Positions 6,683-16,795 are shown, counted from the stretch's first letter. The stretch: 47,141 bases of DNA from Paucilactobacillus vaccinostercus DSM 20634 (GCF_001436295.1 NZ_AYYY01000002.1:1-47141), one strand, 5' to 3'. The notes: generated by a model not told the origin, from the letters alone. Made by a program: numbers and translations.

Positions 6683-9600
6683 TTAAACTTCGATCATTTT
6701 CCCAATATCCAATAAATAAAGCACCTTATGGGCCACTTTTTGATGCTTAATACTGGTAAGTGCCCGTGCATAGAGGTTGACCTGCCCTCGATAGCGATCT
6801 ACCACCTGCTGGATTGCAACTGGGTTGTCTCCCTTTACGTGATCAGTCTTGTAATCGAACAGTACCAGCCCGTCAGCCGTCTCAAAGTAGCCGTCAATAA
6901 TCCCATGAATTAGAATTTTTTCGTCCGCTGTTAGCTGGGTGAAGAGTTGATCTCCCCGCAGCAGCATCGAAAACGGTGCTTCCCGCTGCAAGCTATCGGC
7001 ATGCGTCAACAGTGCTTGCCCCAGTGGCGTATCAAAGAATGCTTCAATTTGGGACTGGTTAATTTTTTGTGCCACTTCCGGCGAAATAATATTGTTCAAT
7101 TGTAATCGTGTCACGACCTGACTAATTGCCGTTGCATCCGGACGGGTCGCCATGGATAACGTTTGTAACACCAAGTGCGTGGCCGTCCCAATCTGCGTGG
7201 GGGTCGCTGTTTGTTCCTGCTGCATAAAATGTGGTTGGCCAAACTCACTCTTGACATAGCGCCCTTCAGAACGCGCCTGTGGGTTTAATTCAATTTGAAT
7301 CAACTCCTGGTTATCAGGATCGTCAAATAAGCGTTTAATCTCAGAAACCGACTGGTATGCCGTTGTCATTGTAGCGGCTTGGTAGTCGTACTGCAGGTTT
7401 AGTACCTGCAACACAGCCTGCTGCTCAGCGGAGCTCAGTTGACCGTCCGTCGCCGTTTCAATCTGTTCGTCAATTGAGGGCACCCCGACTGGTTCGTCCG
7501 CCGCATCCTGTTGCAAGTCTGCCGCCGTCACAACTTGCACCGTAAACGTCGTTTGATCTTTTCCAAGGCCATACCATGGTTGCGGATCGGTCAGCAGATT
7601 CTGATCAAACTGCGGGTGTCGTACTAAACTCATGCCAATCCAGTCCATAAAGTTAGTGGCCTGTGCTCGTTGCTGGTTTGGTAGCAGCATCCCCGAGCTT
7701 TGAAAGGCCCGTTGCCAGTTGGCAATCGCCTTATTCGCATCCTTGTACGCGCCAGCAATAATTAATCGCTGTTCGGCGCGCGTCAATGCCACATAAAGAA
7801 CTCGCATTTCCTCCGCACGACTTTTATTTTGAATCGTATCTTTCACTATCTGTTTCTGCAATGTGGCCACTTTCACGTTCTCGTCGTTCAAATAAGTGAC
7901 CCCAATTCCAGCATGGGCATCCAAGAGACAGTCCTGCCGCAAACTTTCCATATTAAACTGGTGCGTGGCATCAATCAGGAACACAACCGGGAATTCCAGC
8001 CCCTTACTACCGTGAATCGTCATCACGGATACCGTATCACTAGACGTTTGCGCCGGTGCTTGAGCAAGATCCTTATTGCGCTTTTGCATCTGTTCAATAA
8101 ACCGAACAAACTGAAAAACACCTTTAAAGCTACTTTGCTCATACATTGCTGCGCGTTGATACAATGCGTGTAAATTGGCCTGTCGTTGCTTACCACCTGG
8201 CATTCCACCTACGTAATCTAAGAACCCGGTCTCGTCATAAATGGCCCAGATCAGGTCGACTAACCGGTTTTGGTTAGCGATCGTTCGAAATTTGGTTAAT
8301 TGATCCAAGAAGCGCCGGATCTTAACCTGCAATTGTTCCGCAAATGCATCCTTGGGCGTTGCACGGGCAAACTTTGTCACGGCCGCAAAATATTCATCCG
8401 TTTTATCCTGAATCCGGAGATAGGCCAGCTCATTTTCATCCAGTCCGACCATCGGTGACCGCAACGCAGCCGCTAACGGAATATCCTGATAGGGGTTGTC
8501 AATGATCCGGAGAAGCGCCATCATGATCCGAACTTCCGTGGCCTGAAAGTAGTTTTGAGCGTCACGGACGGTCACTGGAATGCCCAGTTGGCTAAACTGT
8601 TCCACAATTAGATTGTTATTATTCTTCGTTGCTGATAATAGGGTAATATCGCCGTATGAAATGGGCCGCATCTGCTGGGCCTTTCGATCGTAAACCAGTT
8701 CATGCTGCTCAATCATCCGCTGAATTCGTAACCCAACCATCTGAATCTCACCAGTCAACTTATCACCGGCTTCTAACAGCGGTAGTTTTTGATCAAGCGC
8801 CGTGGGTTCCGTCGTCGAATCATACAGCATAATTTCGGTCGGCACGCCTCGGTCCGGATAGTCGGTCGCCCCGTACTTCAAATGGGCGTCCTCATCGTAA
8901 TCCATCTCCCCGACTTGTGTATCCATTAGCTGTTGGAAGATCAGATTGGTAAAGTCGGTCACATTATTCACCGAGCGAAAATTTTCGGCTAAGACAATTG
9001 TTTCCCCGTCCGTACTCTCCGGCTGACGGTAAGTCGTGTACTTTCGCAAAAAGAGACTCGGGTCGGCTTGCCGGAACTGGTAGATGGACTGTTTGACATC
9101 CCCCACCATAAACATGTTACCCGGATCGTCATTAACTAACGTTTGTAAAATACTTTCCTGCAGTTGATTCGTATCCTGATACTCATCAACCATAATTTCA
9201 TGATAGTGATCCCGCAATTGAGCTACCACGGCCTGACCATCGGGCGTTGCCGTGGTTAAAATTTGAAGGGTATAGTGTTCCAGATCACTAAAATCGAGTA
9301 CGTGCCGACGTTGTTTTTCGGCCTGATAGGCCGCACGGTAGCGTTCCACCACATCGACCAGCGTGGTCACTAATTGCTCGGCCTGACTTGAAATCTGCTT
9401 CGTGGTTGCCTCATCGAGTGCAAAGTAGTGCGGTGCCAGAGCGTTAATTGCCTTTTTCGCGTTATTACGCAGTTCCTTGATTGATTCAAATGTAGCTTTC
9501 GCTTCATCGTCCTTGGGGCCCCGCAATGTGCTAAATTTTAACGCTTGTAAAAACTGACGACAATCATCCCAACTCGCACTTCCCACCAGCTTTTCGGCCG

Positions 9601-10381
9601 TTTTTGCCTGTTCGAGTTCTGCTTCCAGTACCGCTTGGACCTTTTCAAACCCATCTCCACCAGCCTGGTGCAAGGCATCGGCCAGATCGGCTTCGATTTG
9701 TTGCAGGACATCAACTAGCGCTGGCAAAACCTGCTGCTGGTACATCGCCGTTTCAATCAACGGACCCCCACCTACCGCATACGTGGTCGGCAGTTGAGCA
9801 AGCCACTCATGCGGCCGAGGGGTAGCGGTCGCGTAACTATCCAATTGATTGACAACGGTCGTTAATCCATCGTCACTACGATCACTTGAAAAATTCCGAG
9901 TTAACTGTTCGAACGCTGGGTCGCCACTGGCATAAAGTGTTTCACGGACGTCATTCCATACGTTTTCACGCAGTAAAATCCCCTCCGTTTCGTCCGTTAA
10001 CAACCGAAACTGTGGGTCTAAATTAATCAGGTAATAATACTGCTTGATGAGGTGCAGACAAAATGCGTGCAACGTACTAATATCCGCCACTGCCAATCGA
10101 TTCAGTTGATTTTTAAGATGCTGTTTCACATCGGTCGTGTTGGTCTGGGCAATGGCCTCTTTGAGCGCCTGACCGATCCGGTCGCGCATCCCCTTCGCGG
10201 CAGCCTCCGTAAAGGTGACGACTAAGAGACGATCAATACTTTCACCACCGAGAATTTTTTGGATGACCCGTTCCACTAGGACGGAGGTTTTACCGGACCC
10301 AGCAGAGGCCGATACAAGAATGTTTTGTCCTTGATCATCAATCGCTTGTTGCTGCGTCACGGTGAAATGCGTTTTACTCAT
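6683..10381 (-). CDS. rexA: ATP-dependent helicase/nuclease subunit A (AddA/RexA)
   Basis: A 1232-residue subunit of the AddAB-type exonuclease that processes double-strand ends for RecA loading. It shows a UvrD-type helicase: Walker A ASAGSGKTSVLVERV (25-39), the Walker B/motif II DEYQDTNQ near residue 400, and the helicase motifs VMTIHGSKGLEFPVVF and RVLYVALTRAEQRL further on. A C-terminal RecB-family nuclease domain follows with HGIIDGYF and LFDYKTDH near the end. The length is normal for the family. The start has GGGAGG upstream, and the first bases overlap the end of rexB by 8 bp, so the two are translationally coupled. This is core chromosome. A terminator hairpin follows directly. Confidence 0.96.
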   Translation of the reverse strand: MSKTHFTVTQQQAIDDQGQNILVSASAGSGKTSVLVERVIQKILGGESIDRLLVVTFTEAAAKGMRDRIGQALKEAIAQTNTTDVKQHLKNQLNRLAVADISTLHAFCLHLIKQYYYLINLDPQFRLLTDETEGILLRENVWNDVRETLYASGDPAFEQLTRNFSSDRSDDGLTTVVNQLDSYATATPRPHEWLAQLPTTYAVGGGPLIETAMYQQQVLPALVDVLQQIEADLADALHQAGGDGFEKVQAVLEAELEQAKTAEKLVGSASWDDCRQFLQALKFSTLRGPKDDEAKATFESIKELRNNAKKAINALAPHYFALDEATTKQISSQAEQLVTTLVDVVERYRAAYQAEKQRRHVLDFSDLEHYTLQILTTATPDGQAVVAQLRDHYHEIMVDEYQDTNQLQESILQTLVNDDPGNMFMVGDVKQSIYQFRQADPSLFLRKYTTYRQPESTDGETIVLAENFRSVNNVTDFTNLIFQQLMDTQVGEMDYDEDAHLKYGATDYPDRGVPTEIMLYDSTTEPTALDQKLPLLEAGDKLTGEIQMVGLRIQRMIEQHELVYDRKAQQMRPISYGDITLLSATKNNNNLIVEQFSQLGIPVTVRDAQNYFQATEVRIMMALLRIIDNPYQDIPLAAALRSPMVGLDENELAYLRIQDKTDEYFAAVTKFARATPKDAFAEQLQVKIRRFLDQLTKFRTIANQNRLVDLIWAIYDETGFLDYVGGMPGGKQRQANLHALYQRAAMYEQSSFKGVFQFVRFIEQMQKRNKDLAQAPAQTSSDTVSVMTIHGSKGLEFPVVFLIDATHQFNMESLRQDCLLDAHAGIGVTYLNDENVKVATLQKQIVKDTIQNKSRAEEMRVLYVALTRAEQRLIIAGAYKDANKAIANWQRAFQSSGMLLPNQQRAQATNFMDWIGMSLVRHPQFDQNLLTDPQPWYGLGKDQTTFTVQVVTAADLQQDAADEPVGVPSIDEQIETATDGQLSSAEQQAVLQVLNLQYDYQAATMTTAYQSVSEIKRLFDDPDNQELIQIELNPQARSEGRYVKSEFGQPHFMQQEQTATPTQIGTATHLVLQTLSMATRPDATAISQVVTRLQLNNIISPEVAQKINQSQIEAFFDTPLGQALLTHADSLQREAPFSMLLRGDQLFTQLTADEKILIHGIIDGYFETADGLVLFDYKTDHVKGDNPVAIQQVVDRYRGQVNLYARALTSIKHQKVAHKVLYLLDIGKMIEV

Positions 10382-13300
10382 GATCTTGTTCCTCCCTTAG
10401 TTTCGCTAATACATCCTTGGCACTCAGTGATTCCAATTGACGATAATTATTTTCCGGTAACATAGCATCAAATTGAAATACATCTAAAAACGGTGAGTTT
10501 TGCAGACTCGTTGATTGATCCGGCATCTTCACCGGATTCAAGGCCACCGCACCGGCAAAAATATCCTTGGCTGCCGATACGATCCGTTCCCGATTTCGTT
10601 TCAGCAGTAATTCCAGCTGATCACGGGTAACTAGACTGTCACCACTAAACCCTTTTTTGATTTTGCGAAAGGGATAAATTGCAGAAAAGCCAGTCCTATC
10701 GTCCAGTTGCTGATCAAGACTATCCAGAAGATCGGGCTCGTTGAGTAAAATTCCCTTATAGTGGTGAACCTTCATCCGTTCTTGATCGAGATCCTTGCCT
10801 GCCACATGATCAAAATTAAGCTTCGGGTCGAAAATATGCATATACAGCGCACCGGCTAATTCGCTACGTTGATGATTATCAAGCTTGTCTAAGTTCTGTT
10901 CGACCGCGTTGAGGTACGTGAGCATTTGCATCGCTAACCCGTAGTATGCCTCACCAAACTTAAACTCGTGTTCACTCGACTTGTAATCAACGACCCCCAA
11001 ATAATCCCCGGTGCCCGTGTTAAATTCATCAATTCGATCAATTTTTCCACGCACCCGTACCTGATGATGATCTGGCAAATCGAAGACGAGCCCGTCAAGC
11101 CCCTGTTGATCTTGAATCTGACCAAACAATACTTCGGTTTGAATTGGTCGGGCTGGTGTATAGCGGCTCTGTCGCTGGAGCGCATAACTCATTTGTTGTA
11201 CCGTCCGTTTCAGTTGACGGTGCAGGTACTGCATTCGCGCGGAACTGGCTAAAATCATGAATTGCGGTGCCTGACTGACATTGTCAACCACCTCATTGAT
11301 TAGTTCATCTAACTGCGCTTGAGAAAGTTCGTTGAGGCGAAGGCCCAACTGATTAACCCGTTTGATTAATTGATCCAGTGCTGAATGGAAGAATTCACCC
11401 GTGTTGGCTGGTGTCAGTTCAAACATTTCCCGTTCCTGAAGCTTTAGCCCAAACTTCAAGAAGTAGGCGTATTGATTACGATAAAACTCTTCTAGTTTTG
11501 AAACCGACGTGTTAATAACATTGCCATAAAGGCCCTGTACAATTTCTGCTCGTAACGGTTGTGGTTGATTTTGGTAGTGTAGGCTCGCCATAACGGTCAT
11601 AAAGTGATCATGCAGCTGCGACTTTCGGTTCAGTTGTTGATAAACAAATCGCCACTTGGGCGCTAACCACTGATTACGATCCGCCGCCTGTCGACTTACC
11701 CGAATCAGTGCGCTCAGCGTTGCGGCCGGGCTGCTGACATAGGGCGCAATCTTGGACGCACCCAATTCTGGTACCTGGGTATAGTGTTGAGGGGTGAGTT
11801 TAAAGAAATTCATGATCGCCGTCACGTACGGTGACACCCGAATTTCTTGTCCACCATCATCAAGCTCTGGTGCTGACAAATAAAGGCGCTCACAGCCACT
11901 CATGAAGCCCAAATAATTCACGTAAGGTTCGTTAGCCAGCTGTTCAATATTATCCGCTGGTAAAAACTGACTTTCATCCAGATGCGTCTGTAACTGTTCC
12001 TTATCGGCGTCCGTCAAGAGGCTCTGACTGGTGCTAACGGTTGGCATTTCGGCGTCCGTAGCTCCGATCATAAATGTTACTCGCCGCTGATCGCTTTGAA
12101 TAATTCCGGTTTCCGAAATCACAACTTGATCCAGTGTCGAAGGAATCTGTGAGTACGTTGCCGCACTGAATCCGGCCTGCAACAGATCGCGAAAGTCATC
12201 GGGATTAAAGGGGCGGTCACCCAAAATTGCCACGTATTCGTCTAAAATGCCACAAAATGTCTGCCAAACCTGCTGCGGTTGAGACGCCGCGTCCAGTTGT
12301 CCCACATCTAGTTGGCGATTTTGCCACCGTGCAAGCTGTTCGGTGACGCCGTTTTGGACCAGAAATTGATACAGACTTTGCGCGGCTTGCGTCCCCGTAG
12401 TTGCCGTTTCTAGCGCGTCAAATAACGGTGGTAGGCTCTCTTTAATGAAGTGCCGAATTAAGTTAATTTCAGTCGTATAGTGGGCAACCTTATCACTTTG
12501 TGTCTGACCACTGTCGGTAGCCTGAAAACGATAATACTGCCAGTCGGCGTCACGCAACCAATCATCACCATGCAGACCGGTTTTTAATAACCAGTTTTCA
12601 GTTAACGCCAGTGCCGTTTCAAACCGATCACGGGAGATATACTCACCATTAATCTTGGGCAACAGTAACTCCGTTTTCAAAAGCTGCATCACGTCATCAT
12701 AGCGATAGTAGTGCTCCTTAACCGCGAACAGCGCATCTAAAAAGAGAACGAGTGGATGATCATCCATCAACCGTTCGTGGTCGTTAAAAGCAGGAATATC
12801 ATACTGATCAAATACAGGTTCCAAAAAGGCCGCATAGGGGTCCAATCGGCGAGCCAACACCAAAAAATCGCGGTAACGATACCGACCGGTCGCCACTAAC
12901 TGACGAATTTGGCGGGCAACCTGCTGGAGCTCTGTCAATCGACTATCACCCGTAAAGATCTGTAGATTTTGCGGGTGTGCCAATGAAACGGGCTCAATTT
13001 GAGCCATCTTAGTTTCCGCCGCCCAGAAACGATCCAGCTGCTGTAACTCCGGACTAACTCGGGGGGTCGTTGCAAACCGGTCCACTAAAATGGGAATCTG
13101 TTGGGCAGCCGCTTGTCGATACAGTCGATGGTAAACTCGACCAGACTCGAAAAAGAGACTATTTACATCCGGATCTTCGTGCGGCGCCGGTTGGTCAAGG
13201 TTCAATGAAATCAGCGTGGAAGCGGCGTTAGCCACAATTGCGGCGACAATCTTCTGTTCACTAGCCGTAAACTGTGAGAAACGCGCAAGGTAAAAATGGG

Positions 13301-13916
13301 CGTGCTTCATCGGCTGTGTGTTGAGATAGCTCACGAGTTGATCGTATACTTCTGCGTTACCGAGATACTGACCGGTCAATGCCTGCTCGTACCGAGTATA
13401 AACAAGAACCATATCATGCAGTTTCACTGTCAGTGTCGGATCATCGTGATGCATATCAGCGGTCATTTGGGCCAGCTCATCGGCCGTAATATTGGCCTGT
13501 TTTAACTGTTCTAACTGACCAACTAGTTCCTGTACAAAACCAGGATGGTTCACTTCACCGGCAAACAACTGCAGTTCGCCAGCATGATCGCTAATAATCT
13601 GAAACACCAGCATTGATAAACCCGTCCGTGAGATTCGGGGAACCTGATAAGCTGCCGTATCCCGCAACAAATACCAAGCCAGTCGACTAAACGACAGCAC
13701 TTGCAGGTTGGACTGGGCATAGCCACTCTCTGTAGCGTGTTCGTCACGCTTGACCAGCTCACTCATGACGGTAATTTCAGATTCAAATTTAATATGATTG
13801 GGTACTAAATAAAAAAATTGGTCGTTGGGAAACTGCACCATATCGGCCGCTAACTGATCTAATAATACTTTGCGGTGGTCCTTTGCTGCAGTACCGAGTA
13901 CAAAGCCTAAACTCAT
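10374..13916 (-). CDS. rexB: ATP-dependent helicase/deoxyribonuclease subunit B, RexB type
   Basis: A 1180-residue partner of RexA. The start is the ATG at 13916 (MSLGFVLG), with AAGGAGG five bases upstream; an extra ten-residue extension in frame is not supported. The N-terminal segment LGFVLGTAAKDHRKVLL aligns with the place where AddB proteins have a Walker A motif, but GKT is absent. The C-terminal nuclease motif GKIDRID...GVVDYKSSE (about residues 960-985) is intact. The cysteine cluster that holds an iron-sulfur cluster in Bacillus AddB is missing: the SVSKLEEFYRNQYAYF segment has no Cys. Both absences fit the type 2 (RexB) subfamily of Lactobacillales. A TATAAT-type -10 box lies at 13958-13963 on the minus strand. 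Confidence 0.95.
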   Translation of the reverse strand: MSLGFVLGTAAKDHRKVLLDQLAADMVQFPNDQFFYLVPNHIKFESEITVMSELVKRDEHATESGYAQSNLQVLSFSRLAWYLLRDTAAYQVPRISRTGLSMLVFQIISDHAGELQLFAGEVNHPGFVQELVGQLEQLKQANITADELAQMTADMHHDDPTLTVKLHDMVLVYTRYEQALTGQYLGNAEVYDQLVSYLNTQPMKHAHFYLARFSQFTASEQKIVAAIVANAASTLISLNLDQPAPHEDPDVNSLFFESGRVYHRLYRQAAAQQIPILVDRFATTPRVSPELQQLDRFWAAETKMAQIEPVSLAHPQNLQIFTGDSRLTELQQVARQIRQLVATGRYRYRDFLVLARRLDPYAAFLEPVFDQYDIPAFNDHERLMDDHPLVLFLDALFAVKEHYYRYDDVMQLLKTELLLPKINGEYISRDRFETALALTENWLLKTGLHGDDWLRDADWQYYRFQATDSGQTQSDKVAHYTTEINLIRHFIKESLPPLFDALETATTGTQAAQSLYQFLVQNGVTEQLARWQNRQLDVGQLDAASQPQQVWQTFCGILDEYVAILGDRPFNPDDFRDLLQAGFSAATYSQIPSTLDQVVISETGIIQSDQRRVTFMIGATDAEMPTVSTSQSLLTDADKEQLQTHLDESQFLPADNIEQLANEPYVNYLGFMSGCERLYLSAPELDDGGQEIRVSPYVTAIMNFFKLTPQHYTQVPELGASKIAPYVSSPAATLSALIRVSRQAADRNQWLAPKWRFVYQQLNRKSQLHDHFMTVMASLHYQNQPQPLRAEIVQGLYGNVINTSVSKLEEFYRNQYAYFLKFGLKLQEREMFELTPANTGEFFHSALDQLIKRVNQLGLRLNELSQAQLDELINEVVDNVSQAPQFMILASSARMQYLHRQLKRTVQQMSYALQRQSRYTPARPIQTEVLFGQIQDQQGLDGLVFDLPDHHQVRVRGKIDRIDEFNTGTGDYLGVVDYKSSEHEFKFGEAYYGLAMQMLTYLNAVEQNLDKLDNHQRSELAGALYMHIFDPKLNFDHVAGKDLDQERMKVHHYKGILLNEPDLLDSLDQQLDDRTGFSAIYPFRKIKKGFSGDSLVTRDQLELLLKRNRERIVSAAKDIFAGAVALNPVKMPDQSTSLQNSPFLDVFQFDAMLPENNYRQLESLSAKDVLAKLREEQDHE

Positions 13917-14096
13917 GGGAGCCTCCTTATTAATCGTAGTCATCATTCGTCTTTCTTATTATACGCGAATCTAAGTCAGAGCTAAACAATTGACGCGGCC
14001 GCAACCTTAATTTTTATAAAGTGTTCGCATACTGTAACGTCGTCACTTCAAATTCCACCACATTAGCGGTATGATAACCGCAAAGGAGGCCTTGCT

Positions 14097-14489
14097 ATGT
14101 GGTCCAATGATCAACTGCAACACTTCGCACAACTAGATGATTTCTATGTTGCGCCCTTTCATCCAGATATGAAAACGACCGGCACGCTGACCTACATCTG
14201 GTCCGTCGTCGCCGATCATCAGCTCTATATTCGTGGCGGCTACGGCCAACACTCCAAATGGTATGCCGCAGCTCGGCAACAAAAAGCTGGCCAAATCCAA
14301 CTTGGCGGCCACCTGTACGACGTCAAGTTTGAACTGGTTCCCGAAACAGGGCATGAGGCCTTAATGACGGCCATCGATCACGCCTACATTGATAAGTACA
14401 CAGCTAAAAGTGCCCGATCCACTAAACACATGACTGAAAAATCGGTCGATGGTCCCCGTACTGCAACCGTCCGTGTATTACCTCGTTAA
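14097..14489 (+). CDS. DUF2255 family protein
   Basis: A small cytoplasmic protein of 130 residues. The sequence pattern W-S-x-D-Q-L at the start, then TYIWSVVADHQLYIRGGYGQHSKWYAAARQQKAGQI (about 33-68), and a later YIDKY resemble DUF2255 proteins, whose biochemical role is unknown; the fold is related to nitroreductase/pyridoxamine-oxidase-like small barrels only by weak argument. AAGGAGG lies seven bases before the ATG. A promoter-like TTGACG and TTATAA pair is visible near 13989-14018. The next gene starts 33 bp downstream in the same direction, so the two likely form an operon with the zinc alcohol dehydrogenase. Confidence 0.75.
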   Translation: MWSNDQLQHFAQLDDFYVAPFHPDMKTTGTLTYIWSVVADHQLYIRGGYGQHSKWYAAARQQKAGQIQLGGHLYDVKFELVPETGHEALMTAIDHAYIDKYTAKSARSTKHMTEKSVDGPRTATVRVLPR

Positions 14490-14522
14490 ACATTTTTCAA
14501 CTTAAAAGGAGTCTTTATTCAT

Positions 14523-15563
14523 ATGAAAACTGCAATTTTTGTCGAACCAGGAAACGTCGCAATCAAAAACGTAGATAAACCCACTATCCAAGCCGACGAC
14601 GACGTTATTTTACACGTCGTCCGGACTTGTGTCTGCGGTTCAGACCTTTGGGCCTACCGCGGCTTAGAAGAAAAAGCTCACGATTCTGAAAATGGTGGCC
14701 ACGAAGCCATTGGGATTGTCGAAGAAGTTGGGACCGCCATTACCACCGTCAAACCAGGGGACTTCGTTATCGCACCCTTTACCCACGGTTGTGGGCACTG
14801 TGCGGCCTGCCGTGCCGGATTCGACGGCGTTTGTCAGGAACATGCCAATAACTTTACTGCTGGTGCTCAGGCCGAATATCTTCGGTTCACCCATGCCGAA
14901 TGGTCACTTGTTAAAGTGCCCGGCCAACCAGAAGATTATAGCGAAGAAATGCTTAAATCCTTGCTCACGTTAGCCGATGTCATGGCAACTGGTTACCATG
15001 CCGCTCGTATGGCCCAAGTATCGACGGGTGATACCGTTGTCGTTGTGGGTGACGGTGCCGTCGGCTTATGCGGTGTAATTGCCGCTCGTCTTCGCGGTGC
15101 TAAGCGAATCATCGCCATGAGTCGGCATGAAGATCGGCAACAACTAGCACGTGAATTTGGTGCGACCGATATCGTCGCCGAACGGGGAGACGAGGCTGTC
15201 GCCAAAGTTAAAGCACTCACTAATGGAGATGGTGCCGACGCCGTACTAGAATGCGTGGGATCAGAGCTGGCCAACGTCACCGCCATGCAAGTCGCACGCC
15301 CTGGTGCCGCGATTGGTCGTGTGGGATTGCCTCATGAACCCAAAATGGACATGGCGCCTTCATTCTTCAACAACATCACCATTGCTGGTGGTATTGCATC
15401 GGTTACAACCTATGATAAGCAGTTACTTTTGAAGGCCGTTCTTGATGGTGAAATTCATCCTGGTAAGGTCTTCACTAAGAGCTTTACCCTTGATGAGATT
15501 AACACCGCCTATCAGGCCATGGATAATCGCCAAGCGATTAAATCGTTGTTGGTAGTAGATTAA
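14523..15563 (+). CDS. Zinc-dependent alcohol dehydrogenase (medium-chain)
   Basis: A 346-residue medium-chain dehydrogenase. The catalytic zinc site is visible as CVCGSDLW (C39 region) and GGHEAIG (H59-E60 region). The structural zinc lobe is complete, with four cysteines in GCGHCAACRAGFDGVC. The nucleotide-binding fold has VVVVGDGAVGLCGVIAARLRGAKRIIAMSRHEDR. The serine/arginine pair after the fold favours NADP(H), though this is a weak inference. It resembles zinc dehydrogenases annotated as alcohol or formaldehyde-type enzymes in lactobacilli; the substrate is unknown. An AAAAGGAG ribosome site precedes the ATG. It follows the DUF2255 gene by 33 bp. Confidence 0.85.
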   Translation: MKTAIFVEPGNVAIKNVDKPTIQADDDVILHVVRTCVCGSDLWAYRGLEEKAHDSENGGHEAIGIVEEVGTAITTVKPGDFVIAPFTHGCGHCAACRAGFDGVCQEHANNFTAGAQAEYLRFTHAEWSLVKVPGQPEDYSEEMLKSLLTLADVMATGYHAARMAQVSTGDTVVVVGDGAVGLCGVIAARLRGAKRIIAMSRHEDRQQLAREFGATDIVAERGDEAVAKVKALTNGDGADAVLECVGSELANVTAMQVARPGAAIGRVGLPHEPKMDMAPSFFNNITIAGGIASVTTYDKQLLLKAVLDGEIHPGKVFTKSFTLDEINTAYQAMDNRQAIKSLLVVD

Positions 15564-15689
15564 CTCGCCGTGAACTTTGCTGGTATGCTAAACCAGATAC
15601 TAAGATTTCGATTATTTCCTTGGAAATACTTTTCAATTAACTTAGCAGCACAGCTACTCAATATATCAACCACTTCACGTATTTGTACG

Positions 15690-15718
15690 TTGATATCCAC
15701 ATACGTATGTAGGATAAT
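15690..15718 (+). promoter_or_regulatory. Sigma-A-type promoter with a palindrome in the spacer
   Basis: TTGATA (15690-15695) and GATAAT (15713-15718) are spaced exactly 17 bp. The spacer contains the perfect palindrome ACATACGTATGT (15699-15710), a likely repressor site. No open reading frame with a ribosome site follows; instead two hairpins and a terminator do. Confidence 0.55.
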
Positions 15719-15724
15719 AATAGT

Positions 15725-15789
15725 GTAATTTTTTCTAGACAAAATTACGCCTCGACTACTGAGCTCCCCAGCTCGGTAGTCCTTTTTTA
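15725..15789 (+). ncRNA. Putative small RNA of about 65 nt
   Basis: A transcript from the promoter at 15690-15718 would start near 15725. It would contain a first hairpin (15723-15732 with 15741-15750, 10 pairs including one G-U, 8-base loop) and end at a 12-pair GC-rich hairpin (15754-15765 with 15770-15781) followed by CTTTTTT. No start codon with a ribosome site is present. The alternative is that this is only the tail end of the adh transcript plus a spurious promoter. Confidence 0.4.
15754..15788 (+). terminator. Rho-independent terminator
   Basis: A 12-pair stem (15754-15765 with 15770-15781, one T-G pair) with a CCCC loop and a following T-run. It serves the adh transcript and the putative small RNA. 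Confidence 0.85.
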
Positions 15790-15820
15790 TCCTCAAATAG
15801 CAACTTAAAGACTGATACAA

Positions 15821-15852
15821 AGCCATGCCCATAAACTGAGCATGGCTTTTTT
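15821..15852 (+). terminator. Second rho-independent terminator
   Basis: AGCCATGC (15821-15828) pairs with GCATGGCT (15840-15847), followed by seven or eight T. It lies between the first terminator and the XRE regulator gene. The rest of 15564-15924 shows nothing coding that I can support. Confidence 0.75.
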
Positions 15853-15924
15853 TGATATTCCCATTTTCTATGATTGTTAAACTGATATACTTTTCCTAAA
15901 GTAATGACACGAGGAGCAAATCAT

Positions 15925-16713
15925 ATGTCACTTGGAGAAAAAATTAAATTAAATCGAACCCGATTAAAATTGAAACAAGAAGATCTCGGTAAAAGACTTC
16001 ATGTATCACGACAAACCATTTCGAATTGGGAAGTTGGTCGCAGCTATCCTGATATCGAAAGTCTTATCGCTCTGAGTGACATGTTTGATCTCTCTCTCGA
16101 CAAATTACTGAAGGAGGATATCAACATGATATCTAGTTTGAAGAAGCGTCCCTTAGGAGAAGTCAGCTACATTTCGTTCATGATCAGTTTAACTATTGGT
16201 GGCATAATTACAGCAATTGTGGATATGGCATTAAACCATACACTAACATGGTCATTAATTGTTTTAGCCGCCTGCTTATTATCAGGAACTTTTATCACCG
16301 TTTTTAAACATACCAGCAGCTACTATCTCATTAAGGCCAGTATTAGTGTTTTTATTCCAGGGATTATCCTATTTTGGTCAATTTACCTTACTACACCAAC
16401 CCTTAATTTCATTCGGATGCTTCAAATCGGCACTTTCTGGTTTATCTTTTTCATACTCATTGTCTGTCTGATAGAATTATCTAAAATTAGATTTTGGAAC
16501 TTATTAATGATCATCACCTTAATTAGCATTCCCCTTGAACTGGTAGCTGAAATATTAGTAGATGAAACCGCATTGGATATTGCATCGGTCATTAGTGTTT
16601 TTTCAAATTTCGCGTTAGCGATCATTTTCTTTGCTATTGAACGCTCACATTTAGATAAAAATAAAATGGATACCCTACTATCCAAATTTCGAAAGCATAC
16701 CCAGCAAATTTGA
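15925..16713 (+). CDS. XRE-family regulator with C-terminal membrane domain
   Basis: A 262-residue protein. Residues about 1-65 are a classical Cro/CI helix-turn-helix (LGEKIKLNRTRLKLKQEDLGKRL, then VSRQTISNWEVGRSYPDIESLIALSDMF), ending LSLDKLLKED. After a short linker come about six hydrophobic segments (residues about 80-250). Such one-component regulators anchor their DNA-binding domain to the membrane and probably sense membrane or cell-wall state. The start is the ATG at 15925, which has GAGGAG eight bases upstream, rather than the ATG at 15904. It appears to be a single gene. The target is unknown. Confidence 0.85.
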   Translation: MSLGEKIKLNRTRLKLKQEDLGKRLHVSRQTISNWEVGRSYPDIESLIALSDMFDLSLDKLLKEDINMISSLKKRPLGEVSYISFMISLTIGGIITAIVDMALNHTLTWSLIVLAACLLSGTFITVFKHTSSYYLIKASISVFIPGIILFWSIYLTTPTLNFIRMLQIGTFWFIFFILIVCLIELSKIRFWNLLMIITLISIPLELVAEILVDETALDIASVISVFSNFALAIIFFAIERSHLDKNKMDTLLSKFRKHTQQI

Positions 16714-16795
16714 ATAACTTGCCATATGCCGCAAAAAACAAAGGACTCCACTTTTTTAATTCCACGATCTTCTTTAGAATTCCACTCAACTACCC

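Noticed and set aside
10374-13916. Missing Walker A and iron-sulfur cysteines in RexB as a sign of decay
   Set aside because: Both are known traits of the RexB subfamily in Lactobacillales; the nuclease motif is intact.
15560-15832. A 90-codon minus-strand frame
   Set aside because: It runs across the terminator and the putative small RNA promoter, has no ribosome site and no recognisable protein features.
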